From assembly GCA_938036545.1 (NCBI GenBank), contig CALHQJ010000005.1, forward strand, positions 1 through 11,793: a stretch of 11,793 nucleotides of DNA, in the 5' to 3' direction. Positions within the stretch are counted from its first letter, which is position 1. Each line of letters begins with the position of its first letter. The notes beneath the pieces are model-generated. The model did no database searches. It saw nothing but the letters and a program-made list of their open reading frames with translations, and was not told the origin of the DNA. The stretch comes from an uncultured Clostridium sp. (lineage in GTDB: Bacteria; Bacillota; Clostridia; Lachnospirales; Lachnospiraceae). The position numbers and the translations under genes are program-made. Shown here in pieces: positions 1-6,373 of this stretch.

Positions 1-72
1 ATTCTCCGCTTGTGGCAGGTCGCATTTGCGACGCAATTCCATACCGCCGCAGTGCGCTTCTACACGAAGTGC
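1..72. other. Hairpin-rich non-coding stretch between the T-box terminator and the window edge
   Basis: No convincing gene is present. Seen: a hairpin of GTCGCA/TGCGAC (19-32) and a mismatched GC-CTTC/GAAG-GC hairpin near 53-72. A minus-strand ATG at about 43 opens a frame to the edge but has no Shine-Dalgarno sequence. It would be the 5' region of the T-box-controlled gene, or a small repeat inserted between leader and gene (inference). Confidence 0.4.
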
Positions 73-107
73 TTTTTGTTTGACAGGAATTTCCTGTCAA
101 ACAAAAA
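73..107. repeat. 35-bp perfect palindrome next to the T-box terminator
   Basis: TTTTTGTTTGACAGGAA (73-89) and its exact reverse complement (91-107) are separated by one base. On the minus strand the T-run of its first arm is also the U-run of the T-box terminator. Its own second arm ends in A residues, so it is not itself a standard intrinsic terminator in either direction. It could be an operator, an RNA hairpin in read-through transcripts, or the edge of a small repeat element. Confidence 0.75.
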
Positions 108-365
108 AGCCACTCGTCCCCCTCTGTTCTCATAAGGGGCCGAATGACTCGGCGGTACCACCCAAATTAGCGCCTGACAACAGGCTGCTCGCTCATTTTC
201 CATTAACGCCGGACTACGTTCTGCTTTCACAGAAATGCTCCAAGGTGGGTTCAGCACACAGGGACACGGAAACCTTCCACCAAATGGTTCCCTCTCTGCA
301 GAGTGTGAATGCTTACTAATCCTCTTCTTCGCCGCGGCCAGGCGCTTATCCGCCAGCCGCATATA
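104..365 (-). promoter_or_regulatory. T-box leader (tRNA-sensing riboswitch), probably proline-specific
   Basis: The minus strand carries the canonical T-box GGGTGGTACCGCC (complement of 151-163). Stem I features lie upstream: an AGTA motif (near 314-318), a distal AGAGAGGGAACC...GGTGGAA region, and GAA-CCC-ACC-TTGGAGC on the 3' side. Reading CCC as the specifier codon predicts tRNA-Pro. The T-box base T (TGGT) pairs with discriminator A73, which tRNA-Pro has and tRNA-His lacks. A terminator stem (ATTCG-G-CCCCT against AGGGG-GA-CGAGT, closed by GCC/GGC) ends in TTTTTT at 103-108. When uncharged tRNA binds, the antiterminator forms and the gene beyond the left edge is transcribed. That gene is plausibly proS or a proline-supply gene (inference). 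The T-box itself is certain; the specifier assignment is tentative. Confidence 0.93.
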
Positions 366-370
366 ATAAA

Positions 371-399
371 ATATTACGCTAACCTTACTGTTTTGTCAA
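371..399 (-). promoter_or_regulatory. Promoter of the T-box transcript
   Basis: TTGACA (complement of 394-399), a 17-bp spacer and TAATAT (complement of 371-376) form a near-consensus housekeeping promoter. Its -35 lies inside the last codons (Leu-Thr) of the upstream cysteine-cluster gene, whose stop codon is in the spacer. The predicted start is about 363-365. Confidence 0.85.
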
Positions 400-1050
400 T
401 GGAAATTCTGCGTAAGCTTGTGCCAGGCGAATGTCGAATTGCCAGTAAAAATCCTGAGCAACGTCATAAGGGGTGAAATAAAACAGTTTCAGGATATACA
501 TATTAACCGCTTTTGCCTTATCCGGATCACCGGTTCCGGCTGCCTCTCTGGCAACCTTCTGAAAATTATGCCATTTAATTAAAAATGCTTCTTCTTTCTC
601 AATATCCGGCGTATCAATCCATTTGTGAACTTTTACCTTGGTTCTGTCACACTTTACGCAGCCATTTACCAGCAAAATATAGCGAATCCTATCTTCCTCA
701 TAACTTCTGCCCAACGGAAACAGACGACAGACTCCAGGGCGGATGCTGTGAATGCTGCACCGTCCATTTTCATCTAAAAACACGCAGGCTTCCGTTTCCC
801 CCACAGTCTGAAGGCTTGGAAGAATCAGGCCGTCTTCTACCTGAAGCTTTATCTTATCTGCCATTAGCGCTTCAAAAGAACAGCCCAAATGCGCCGTCAG
901 TTTATAAATATCTCCTGGGGTCAGTATGATTCCTCCCATTCCCTGACAGCAGGAAGAACAGCCCTCGCATCCGCCGCATCCGGCCCTGACCATGTCATTT
1001 AACGAATAAGTTCTTCCATCCGTCATTCCAGGGTTAAAATTTTGATCCAT
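385..1050 (-). CDS. YkgJ-family cysteine cluster protein
   Basis: A 221-residue protein of the YkgJ/UPF0153 (CxxCxxCC) family, which probably binds zinc or iron; its cellular role is unknown. Visible cysteines: a dense N-terminal cluster C25-x2-C28-x2-C31-x2-C34-C35, then C89, C98 and C108 in a CSIHSIRPGVCRLFP segment typical of the family, and a later C131-x2-C134 pair. There is no signal peptide or membrane segment, so it is probably cytoplasmic. An in-frame ATG four codons upstream (1062) has no good ribosome site. The ATG at 1050 is preceded by TGAGGA five bases away, so it was chosen. The gene has its own promoter and no terminator before the T-box promoter, so read-through into the T-box leader is possible. 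Family assignment is secure; function is not. Confidence 0.9.
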   Translation of the reverse strand: MDQNFNPGMTDGRTYSLNDMVRAGCGGCEGCSSCCQGMGGIILTPGDIYKLTAHLGCSFEALMADKIKLQVEDGLILPSLQTVGETEACVFLDENGRCSIHSIRPGVCRLFPLGRSYEEDRIRYILLVNGCVKCDRTKVKVHKWIDTPDIEKEEAFLIKWHNFQKVAREAAGTGDPDKAKAVNMYILKLFYFTPYDVAQDFYWQFDIRLAQAYAEFPLTKQ

Positions 1051-1111
1051 GTTGTTCCTCATTTCTCACTGCCCAGTCTGTAACTCTTTTTTATTACCGG
1101 CAGTTATTACC

Positions 1112-1140
1112 AGTATATCAGAAAAATCCACTTGTGAAAA
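1112..1140 (-). promoter_or_regulatory. Promoter of the YkgJ-family gene
   Basis: TTTTCA (complement of 1135-1140), a 17-bp spacer and TATACT (complement of 1112-1117) lie just downstream of the rubrerythrin terminator. The -10 is good and the -35 matches four of six bases. Confidence 0.6.
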
Positions 1141-1145
1141 GACAC

Positions 1146-1171
1146 AAAAAGACCGGTCCATCGGACCGGTC
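1146..1171 (-). terminator. Intrinsic terminator of the rubrerythrin gene
   Basis: On the minus strand GACCGGTCC, loop GAT and GGACCGGTC form a perfect 9-bp GC-rich stem followed by TTTTTGTGTCTTTT. It lies 30 bases after the rubrerythrin stop codon. Confidence 0.92.
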
Positions 1172-1201
1172 CATATTGCGACAATGTTTCAATCAATTGA
1201 A

Positions 1202-1744
1202 TTAGCCAAAGTATCTCTTTAACAGGCCTGCGAATGCTCTGCCGTGACGAGCCTCGTCTCTTGCCATCTCATGTACAGTGTCATGGATTGCATCCAGGTT
1301 AGCTGCCTTTGCTCTCTTAGCCAGGTCAGTCTTACCAGCGGTAGCGCCGTTTTCAGCAGCAACTCTTAATTCCAGGTTCTTCTTGGTAGAATCAGTAACA
1401 ACTTCACCTAACAGCTCTGCAAACTTAGATGCATGCTCTGCCTCTTCCCAAGCAGCCTTCTCATAGTATAAACCAATCTCCGGATAACCTTCTCTGTGAG
1501 CTACTCTTGCCATTGCCAGATACATACCAACCTCGCTGCACTCGCCTTCAAAGTTTGCTCTTAAATCTGCAATGATGTCTTCGCTAACGCCCTGTGCTAC
1601 GCCAACAACGTGCTCAGATGCCCAGGTCATCTCATCTTCCTGTAATTTGAACTTGTCTGCCGGAACCTTACATACTGGACAGAACTCCGGAGCAGTCTCA
1701 CCCTCATGAACATAGCCACATACTGTACAAACCCATTTCTTCAT
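1202..1744 (-). CDS. Reverse rubrerythrin (N-terminal rubredoxin domain)
   Basis: A 180-residue non-heme iron peroxidase of the reverse rubrerythrin type, which reduces hydrogen peroxide (and in clostridial relatives helps in oxygen reduction) with electrons from NAD(P)H via rubredoxin-type centres. The rubredoxin [FeCys4] domain is N-terminal: C6-x2-C9-G-Y and C22-P-x-C25. The ferritin-like di-iron domain follows, with E66 and two ExxH motifs, E101-x2-H104 and E164-x2-H167. This domain order is the reverse of classical rubrerythrin. The start at 1744 is favoured over the ATG eight codons upstream because AAGGAG sits at the right distance before it. The gene follows perR and has a Fur-family palindrome at its predicted transcription start, so PerR control is likely. 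Cytoplasmic. Assignment is firm. Confidence 0.96.
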   Translation of the reverse strand: MKKWVCTVCGYVHEGETAPEFCPVCKVPADKFKLQEDEMTWASEHVVGVAQGVSEDIIADLRANFEGECSEVGMYLAMARVAHREGYPEIGLYYEKAAWEEAEHASKFAELLGEVVTDSTKKNLELRVAAENGATAGKTDLAKRAKAANLDAIHDTVHEMARDEARHGRAFAGLLKRYFG

Positions 1745-1812
1745 AGTAAATATTCTCCTTTTCTTCATTTATAAATTTTACTTTAAGTTCTTATTCAATT
1801 TTTCTTCAAATC

Positions 1813-1825
1813 AGTAATAATTACT
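1813..1825. promoter_or_regulatory. PerR/Fur-type operator of the rubrerythrin gene
   Basis: AGTAAT-A-ATTACT is a perfect 6-1-6 palindrome lying just downstream of the predicted -10, over the expected start site. It resembles the B. subtilis Per box (TTATAATNATTATAA) and shares its AGTAA/TTACT half sites with the site in front of perR. Regulator assignment is inference. Confidence 0.75.
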
Positions 1826-1830
1826 ATTTT

Positions 1831-1859
1831 AATTTACCATACTTAGCTAGTTTTGTCAA
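1831..1859 (-). promoter_or_regulatory. Promoter of the rubrerythrin gene
   Basis: TTGACA (complement of 1854-1859), 17 bp, then TAAATT (complement of 1831-1836). The -35 is formed by the Val-Asp-Lys codons at the end of perR. The -10 is imperfect but correctly placed relative to the operator. Confidence 0.7.
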
Positions 1860-2274
1860 CTGGTTTTTCTGAAATATTTTCCATTTTTTTCATCTCCAGG
1901 CATTCACAGCATTCTCCGTAAAACACGATCTCATGGCCGCCTATCTTCCCTGGATAATAACGCCCTGCCAGGGTATTGATTTCCTCCATATGACTCATGG
2001 GCACATCTGCCACTCTGCCGCATTTTCTGCACAGGAAATGGTAATGCGGGCTCATGTCTCCGTCAAAATGGTCTGGTCCATTGCCGCACCGAAGCTTCCT
2101 CACCTCTCCAATCTCTTCCAGAAGATTCAGGTTGCGGTATACGGTTCCGAGACTGATATTCGGATACTCTTCACGGATTGATGCATAGATGGCATCCGCT
2201 GTGGGGTGATCATTACGAGCCATCAGACAGGCTTTTATCGATTCCCTCTGCCGGCTGTATTTGATTGTCTTCAT
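1843..2274 (-). CDS. perR: PerR-type peroxide-sensing transcriptional repressor (Fur family)
   Basis: A 143-residue Fur-family regulator: an N-terminal winged helix (HPTADAIY and SLGTVYRNLNLL motifs, about 1-65) and a C-terminal metal-binding dimerisation domain. Candidate regulatory metal ligands are H23, D71 (in HFD), H77, H79 and D90. D90 lies five residues after C85 and matches the B. subtilis PerR D104 position, where Fur proteins have Glu; this supports PerR over Fur. The structural zinc cysteines are C82/C85 and C122/C125. PerR proteins with Fe2+ are inactivated by peroxide-driven oxidation of the metal-binding histidines. A consensus promoter and a palindromic operator precede the gene, and the same half sites precede the rubrerythrin gene downstream, so autoregulation and control of peroxide defence are inferred. 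AAGGAG before the ATG supports the start. Confidence 0.93.
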   Translation of the reverse strand: MKTIKYSRQRESIKACLMARNDHPTADAIYASIREEYPNISLGTVYRNLNLLEEIGEVRKLRCGNGPDHFDGDMSPHYHFLCRKCGRVADVPMSHMEEINTLAGRYYPGKIGGHEIVFYGECCECLEMKKMENISEKPVDKTS

Positions 2275-2290
2275 AACAGCATCTCTCCTT

Positions 2291-2315
2291 AATATTAGTA
2301 ACTATTACTGATATT
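2291..2315. promoter_or_regulatory. PerR/Fur-type operator of perR
   Basis: An imperfect 12-1-12 palindrome centred on 2303, with core AGTAACTATTACT (2297-2309) and AATAT/ATATT outer arms; ten of twelve positions pair. It starts right after the -10 and covers the predicted transcription start, as does the rubrerythrin site. Confidence 0.75.
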
Positions 2316-2344
2316 AGTATAATAAACTTTCTCGATGCTGTCAA
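2316..2344 (-). promoter_or_regulatory. Promoter of perR
   Basis: TTGACA (complement of 2339-2344), a 17-bp spacer and TATACT (complement of 2316-2321). The -35 is nine bases beyond the stop codon of the FAH-family gene, and no intrinsic terminator separates the two genes. Confidence 0.88.
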
Positions 2345-2353
2345 CTGTTTTTT

Positions 2354-3256
2354 TTACTTTTCCACCCGATTTTTAATGCTGCCGATTCCTTCGATTCTGC
2401 ACTCCACCTCATCACCAGCCTTTAAAAATCTGGGCGGTTCAAATCCCATGCCCACCCCTGCAGGCGTTCCTGTAGAAATAATCGTACCGGCTTGAAGGCT
2501 CATTCCCTGAGATAACTCGCTGACAATGTGGTCAATATCAAAAATCATCAGCTCGGTATTGCTGTGCTGACGCAGTTCTCCATTAACATAAGACTGAATG
2601 GAAAGCTTCGGCGGATAGGGAATTGCGTCTACTGTCGTAATGCATGGCCCCATTGGCAGGAAACCATCCAGACTTTTTCCAAAATACCACTGCTTATGAG
2701 CATTCTGCACATTGCGGGCGCTGACGTCATTAATAATGGTATAGCCAAACAGATAATCCCTGACTTTTTCCGGCGGCACGTTTTTCGCCTCTTTTCGGAT
2801 AATCACCGCCAGCTCTGCCTCATAATCCAGACTGTCCACAATATCGAAATGTCCTGGTATGGGATCGCCGTCTGCCGTCGCTTTATTGACCCGTTTAGAG
2901 AAATAAACCGCATACTGGCGTTTTCCATCAAATTCCTGCTTTTTAAACCGTGCAGATTCTTCTGCATGAGCCATGTAATTAATTCCCAGACAGATTACAT
3001 CCTGTTTGGGATATTGAATGGGAGCCAGCAGATGCACTTCTCCCAAAGGAGCCGCCCCATGGATTCCGTAGGGTTCTTTTGTGCTGGCATATTCCAAAAG
3101 CTGCAGTTCGGATTCTCCAATCTCTTCGATAAGCTTTCCCATATCACTGTAATCCACACCAATACTTTTGATTGGATATACCCAGGTTTCCTCTGCATTT
3201 AATACTCCGATTCGGGTTTTCTGCTCCCGTTCCAATTGATAAGCTACTAATTTCAT
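2354..3256 (-). CDS. Fumarylacetoacetate hydrolase (FAH) family protein
   Basis: A 300-residue FAH-superfamily enzyme. Members hydrolyse or decarboxylate acylpyruvate-like substrates (acylpyruvase, oxaloacetate decarboxylase, aromatic-degradation hydrolases) with a divalent metal; the substrate here cannot be told. Visible: a small N-terminal domain (1-80), then the catalytic core with GINYMAH (H97), metal ligands E146 and E148 (DYEAEL) and D177 (IINDVSARN), K194 in GKSLDGFLPMGP, and STGTPAGVGMG at 261-271. All expected core residues are present. The start at 3256 was chosen because AAGGAG lies eight bases upstream; the longer frame reaching 3328 would run through a terminator hairpin. The gene stands alone, with its only good promoter candidate over 300 bp upstream beyond a structured element, which suggests regulation by read-through (inference). 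Confidence 0.9.
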   Translation of the reverse strand: MKLVAYQLEREQKTRIGVLNAEETWVYPIKSIGVDYSDMGKLIEEIGESELQLLEYASTKEPYGIHGAAPLGEVHLLAPIQYPKQDVICLGINYMAHAEESARFKKQEFDGKRQYAVYFSKRVNKATADGDPIPGHFDIVDSLDYEAELAVIIRKEAKNVPPEKVRDYLFGYTIINDVSARNVQNAHKQWYFGKSLDGFLPMGPCITTVDAIPYPPKLSIQSYVNGELRQHSNTELMIFDIDHIVSELSQGMSLQAGTIISTGTPAGVGMGFEPPRFLKAGDEVECRIEGIGSIKNRVEK

Positions 3257-3289
3257 AATCTCTGCTCCTTGTCCCAATCTGATAAAGTC

Positions 3290-3341
3290 AAAAAGAAGCG
3301 ACGCAAATAAACGCTTCCGTTTAGCCACCTCGCTTCTTTTT
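3290..3341 (-). terminator. Nested-hairpin intrinsic terminator just before the FAH-family gene
   Basis: AAAAAGAAGCGA (3290-3301) pairs perfectly with TCGCTTCTTTTT (3330-3341). Inside is a second stem TAAACG-CTTC-CGTTTA (3308-3323). On the minus strand the stem ends in CTTCTTTTTGACTTT. It is 34 bases before the FAH-family ATG with no promoter between, so it may act as an attenuator. The symmetry makes it potentially bidirectional. Confidence 0.75.
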
Positions 3342-3356
3342 TATTCTGTATTCGAT

Positions 3357-3566
3357 TACCCTCAGTTTACAAGAGCACACACGCCTCAAGACGGGACAAT
3401 TCCGCCATTTTCTGCGTTTGAGGTCGAAGAGTCCGGCAGAGATAAATTTTGCGCCCTGCAAGGCACTTGAACGACGCGTACAGAAACGTACGCGGAGCGA
3501 AAGTAACGCAGCAGGACACAAAATTCACTCTGTCCTGACCGTGTGTATCCTTGTAAACTGAGGGTA
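3357..3566. mobile_element. MITE-like / structured 210-bp inverted-repeat element
   Basis: Non-coding. TACCCTCAGTTTACAAG (3357-3373) and its exact complement (3550-3566) bound the element, and imperfect pairing continues inward (CACAC, then CAGAG..ATTTTG..CCTGC on both arms). The left arm holds an extra hairpin (CCTCAAGACG/CGTTTGAGG, about 3384-3423). The centre is a CGCGTAC-AGAAAC-GTACGCG hairpin near 3475-3494. TA at each outer edge would fit a Tc1/mariner/IS630-type TA target duplication (inference). No transposase is present. It could instead be a structured RNA leader, since a promoter predicts transcription starting at its right edge. Confidence 0.65.
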
Positions 3567-3571
3567 CTACC

Positions 3572-3601
3572 ATGCTAACACAAAGAGGAAAGAAATGTCA
3601 A
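3572..3601 (-). promoter_or_regulatory. Promoter candidate for the FAH-family leader
   Basis: TTGACA (complement of 3596-3601), an 18-bp spacer and TAGCAT (complement of 3572-3577). It starts 11 bases after the ATPase stop codon. The predicted start (about 3565) coincides with the edge of the inverted-repeat element. Confidence 0.6.
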
Positions 3602-3612
3602 CACTTGAACGC

Positions 3613-6234
3613 TTATGATTTTACCCATTCCCTGGCCCGTTTCCACCCCTGAATCACAATCGTAGGAGCCAGTGAACACAAACCCACAATTTCCAGCTGT
3701 CTCAGGGTTAAATCAGACACTGCAAACAGCTTTTGAAGCTCTGGCACAAATAGAACCGCCGCCAGCAGCACAGCCCCTGCCTCAAATGCCATAATGCTGT
3801 ACAAATTGCTGAACAGTCCCAGATAAAAAATCGAATGATGGCTTCTGCAGTTAAAACCATGAAATAATCTGGCCAGAGTCAGCGTTGTAAAAGCCATGGT
3901 AGCTGCTACCGCCGGTTCGGATGCCAGCCCTGCATAGTAAGCAGCCATGGTGGAAACTGCAATCAGGCCTCCCTGTATAAAAATATCCTTAATAAAGGAC
4001 GGATTCATAATTCCCTTTGACGGCTCCCTGGGTTTTTGTTTTAAAAGTCCATTCTCTGCCGGTTCCATACCGATAGCCAGAGCCGGAAGGGAGTCGGTAA
4101 CCAGGTTAATAAAAAGCAGATGTACTGGAGCAAACGGCATGGGAAGCGCCAGCAAGGAGGTATAAAGAACACAAAAAATACCGGCCATGTTGCCTGACAA
4201 TAGAAAATCTATGGCATTTTGAATATTCCGGTATACGTTTCTGCCGTTCTCTACTGCCGAAATAATCGAAGCAAAATTGTCGTCTGACAGAATCATGGAC
4301 GCTGCATCTCTGGAAACCTCAGTCCCCTCCAGACCCATGGCTACTCCAACGTCTGCTTTCTTTAATGCAGGGCCGTCATTGACTCCGTCGCCTGTCATGG
4401 CAACTACCTTCCCCTTTCTCTGCCAGGCTTCTACAATCCTTATTTTATGTTCGGGAGATACCCTGGCACAGACAGAAATATCTTCCAATTTTCCATTCAG
4501 TTCCCCGTCTGTCATCTGATCCAGCTCCGAACCAGTAACAACCGTTTCCCCCGGAAGCAGGATTTGGATTTTTTCTGCAATCGCTTTTGCTGTCTCTGGA
4601 TGGTCTCCCGTAATCATCACCGGCCTGATTCCGGCCTCTCTGGCCTTTTTTACCGCTTCTTTGGCCTCCGGACGGGGCGGATCCACAATAGCTGCCAGGC
4701 CGATAAACGTAAGTTCTGTTTCATCATTCGTTTTTCCCCCTGTCCGGTATGCGAACGCCAGCACTCGAAGGCCTTCCTGCCCCCATTTTTCGTTCTGGCT
4801 TTTTATATTCTGAATATCTCTTGCGGTTATCGGGCTCTTTTTTCCATTTTTTTCAATCTGGGTACATCTGGGCATCAAAACGTCCCAGGCGCCCTTTACA
4901 ATCAAAAACTGTTTCCCGTCTTTTCTCCTGCATAGCACGCTCATCCGCTTTCGTTTGGAATCAAACGGATTTTCCTCTAAACGGCTCCATCTGTCCCGAA
5001 CCGCAGAAATATTGATTCCCTGGTCTGCAGCCATTTGGAGAAGGGCAGTCTCTGTCGGAGAACCTAAATATTCCGTTCCGTTGACGATTTCTCCATTATT
5101 TGCCAGAACTGCCGCCTCCATAACGGAAATCTCCCCCTTTCCCTGTTCTCTCTGCTTTCCCGATTTTCCAGTCCTGCTTCCCGAAACCAAATCCACAATC
5201 CGTTCGTTTTCATATACGGCTTGAACTGACATCTTGTTCTGGGTAAGGGTTCCAGTCTTGTCGCTACAGATTACAGATACGCATCCAAGACTTTCTACTG
5301 CCTTTAAATCCTTAATAATAGCATTTTGTTTTGCCATTCTCTGGGTTCCCATAGCCTGTACAATTGTAACAATGGTTCCTAACGCTTCCGGAATTGCCGC
5401 TACCGCCAGTGCCACTGCAAACATCATTGCATCCAGTATCCGGCTGCCTCTGTACAGGCCTAACAAAAATACCGCCAGGCAGATTCCCATAATCGCCATA
5501 GCCAGCCGGCTGCTGAATTGATCCAGACTGATTTGAAGCGGGGTCTCCTTTTCTTCTGTATCATTCATCAGTTCTGCAATTTTTCCAATTTCTGTGTCCA
5601 TTCCCGTGGCGGTCACTACAGCAAGTCCCCTGCCTCCGGTTACCAGGCTTCCGGAAAAGACCATGTTTATCTGATCGCCAACAGCACGTTGGCCTGACAG
5701 CACCCCCTGGGATTTCTCCGCACTTTCCGCTTCTCCTGTCAAAGAACTTTCATTCAAAAAAAGGGAGTAAGATTCCAAAATTCTTCCGTCTGCTGCTGCC
5801 AAATCACCCGTTTCCAGCACTAATATATCGCCTGGCACAACTTCCGACGCCGGAATCTTTTGTCTGCGTCCTCCCCGTATCACTTGAGCCGATGGCGCAG
5901 AAAGCGCCTTTAAGCTTTCCAGGGATTTTCTTGCATTTTCATGCTGGACTGTCCCCAGCACTGCATTTAAAAGCAATACTGCAAAAATAACAATGGCGCT
6001 CTCCCTGTTTCCCGACGCTATCGAAACCAGCGCTGCGCCAATCAATATCTGCACTAAAAGATCCTGAAACTGTTCCAGAAAAACCTGCCACCAGGCTTTT
6101 TGTTTTGTCTCCCTTAACCGATTTTTTCCGTACTCTTTCAGTCTTTTTCCTGCCTCTTCCCTGCTCAGTCCTGACCGTCCTGTTTTTAACTGAGCCAGCG
6201 CTTCCGTTTCTGAAATCTGATACCAATCCTTCAT
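3613..6234 (-). CDS. Calcium-translocating P-type ATPase (P2 type)
   Basis: An 873-residue membrane pump that exports a cation, most likely Ca2+, using ATP. N-terminal cation-ATPase domain (1-60) with M1-M2 following, actuator domain with TGE (166-168), M3-M4 with P282-E283-A-L, phosphorylation site D325-KTGTLT, nucleotide-binding KGAW (447-450), hinge TGDHPETA (542-549), TGDGVND (614-620), and six C-terminal membrane segments. The M6 sequence FINLVTDSLPALAIG has N710, T713 and D714 in the SERCA-like calcium pattern, and M4 E283 is also present. This supports Ca2+ over Na+/K+ or H+. The length is usual for bacterial Ca2+ ATPases and no key motif is missing. The start follows a GGGGGAG ribosome site. 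The gene diverges from luxS; no consensus promoter was found in the short shared intergenic region. Confidence 0.95.
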   Translation of the reverse strand: MKDWYQISETEALAQLKTGRSGLSREEAGKRLKEYGKNRLRETKQKAWWQVFLEQFQDLLVQILIGAALVSIASGNRESAIVIFAVLLLNAVLGTVQHENARKSLESLKALSAPSAQVIRGGRRQKIPASEVVPGDILVLETGDLAAADGRILESYSLFLNESSLTGEAESAEKSQGVLSGQRAVGDQINMVFSGSLVTGGRGLAVVTATGMDTEIGKIAELMNDTEEKETPLQISLDQFSSRLAMAIMGICLAVFLLGLYRGSRILDAMMFAVALAVAAIPEALGTIVTIVQAMGTQRMAKQNAIIKDLKAVESLGCVSVICSDKTGTLTQNKMSVQAVYENERIVDLVSGSRTGKSGKQREQGKGEISVMEAAVLANNGEIVNGTEYLGSPTETALLQMAADQGINISAVRDRWSRLEENPFDSKRKRMSVLCRRKDGKQFLIVKGAWDVLMPRCTQIEKNGKKSPITARDIQNIKSQNEKWGQEGLRVLAFAYRTGGKTNDETELTFIGLAAIVDPPRPEAKEAVKKAREAGIRPVMITGDHPETAKAIAEKIQILLPGETVVTGSELDQMTDGELNGKLEDISVCARVSPEHKIRIVEAWQRKGKVVAMTGDGVNDGPALKKADVGVAMGLEGTEVSRDAASMILSDDNFASIISAVENGRNVYRNIQNAIDFLLSGNMAGIFCVLYTSLLALPMPFAPVHLLFINLVTDSLPALAIGMEPAENGLLKQKPREPSKGIMNPSFIKDIFIQGGLIAVSTMAAYYAGLASEPAVAATMAFTTLTLARLFHGFNCRSHHSIFYLGLFSNLYSIMAFEAGAVLLAAVLFVPELQKLFAVSDLTLRQLEIVGLCSLAPTIVIQGWKRAREWVKS

Positions 6235-6322
6235 TTGCCCTGCTCCCCCTTTATGCCTGCTGCCCCGCAGTTGTCTGACAGGACTTGTTAATAAAAAATG
6301 TATGGGCGTCTCTTCTGCTTTA

Positions 6323-6331
6323 TGCTATAAT
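6323..6331 (+). promoter_or_regulatory. Extended -10 promoter of luxS
   Basis: TGCTATAAT is a perfect extended -10 (TGN-TATAAT), about 43 bases before the luxS ATG. The -35 position (6303-6308) is poor, which an extended -10 can compensate for. Confidence 0.75.
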
Positions 6332-6373
6332 AGTTTCAGCAACATCAGACTAAGAAAAGGAGTTTTTATCAGT

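Noticed and set aside
1..43. Minus-strand ATG opening a frame to the left edge, possible start of the T-box-regulated gene
   Set aside because: No Shine-Dalgarno sequence, only 14 codons visible, and the stretch is full of hairpins.
2528..3202. Long plus-strand open frame of 224 codons
   Set aside because: It is antisense to the FAH-family gene, has no recognisable motif or ribosome site, and the minus frame carries all family residues.
3321..3573. Short minus-strand open frames inside the inverted-repeat element
   Set aside because: No ribosome site or protein features; they span the hairpin arms and are best seen as chance frames in a non-coding element.
6235..6373. Possible riboswitch or SAM-sensing leader ahead of luxS
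   Set aside because: The leader after the extended -10 is only about 35 bases and no S-box core is visible.
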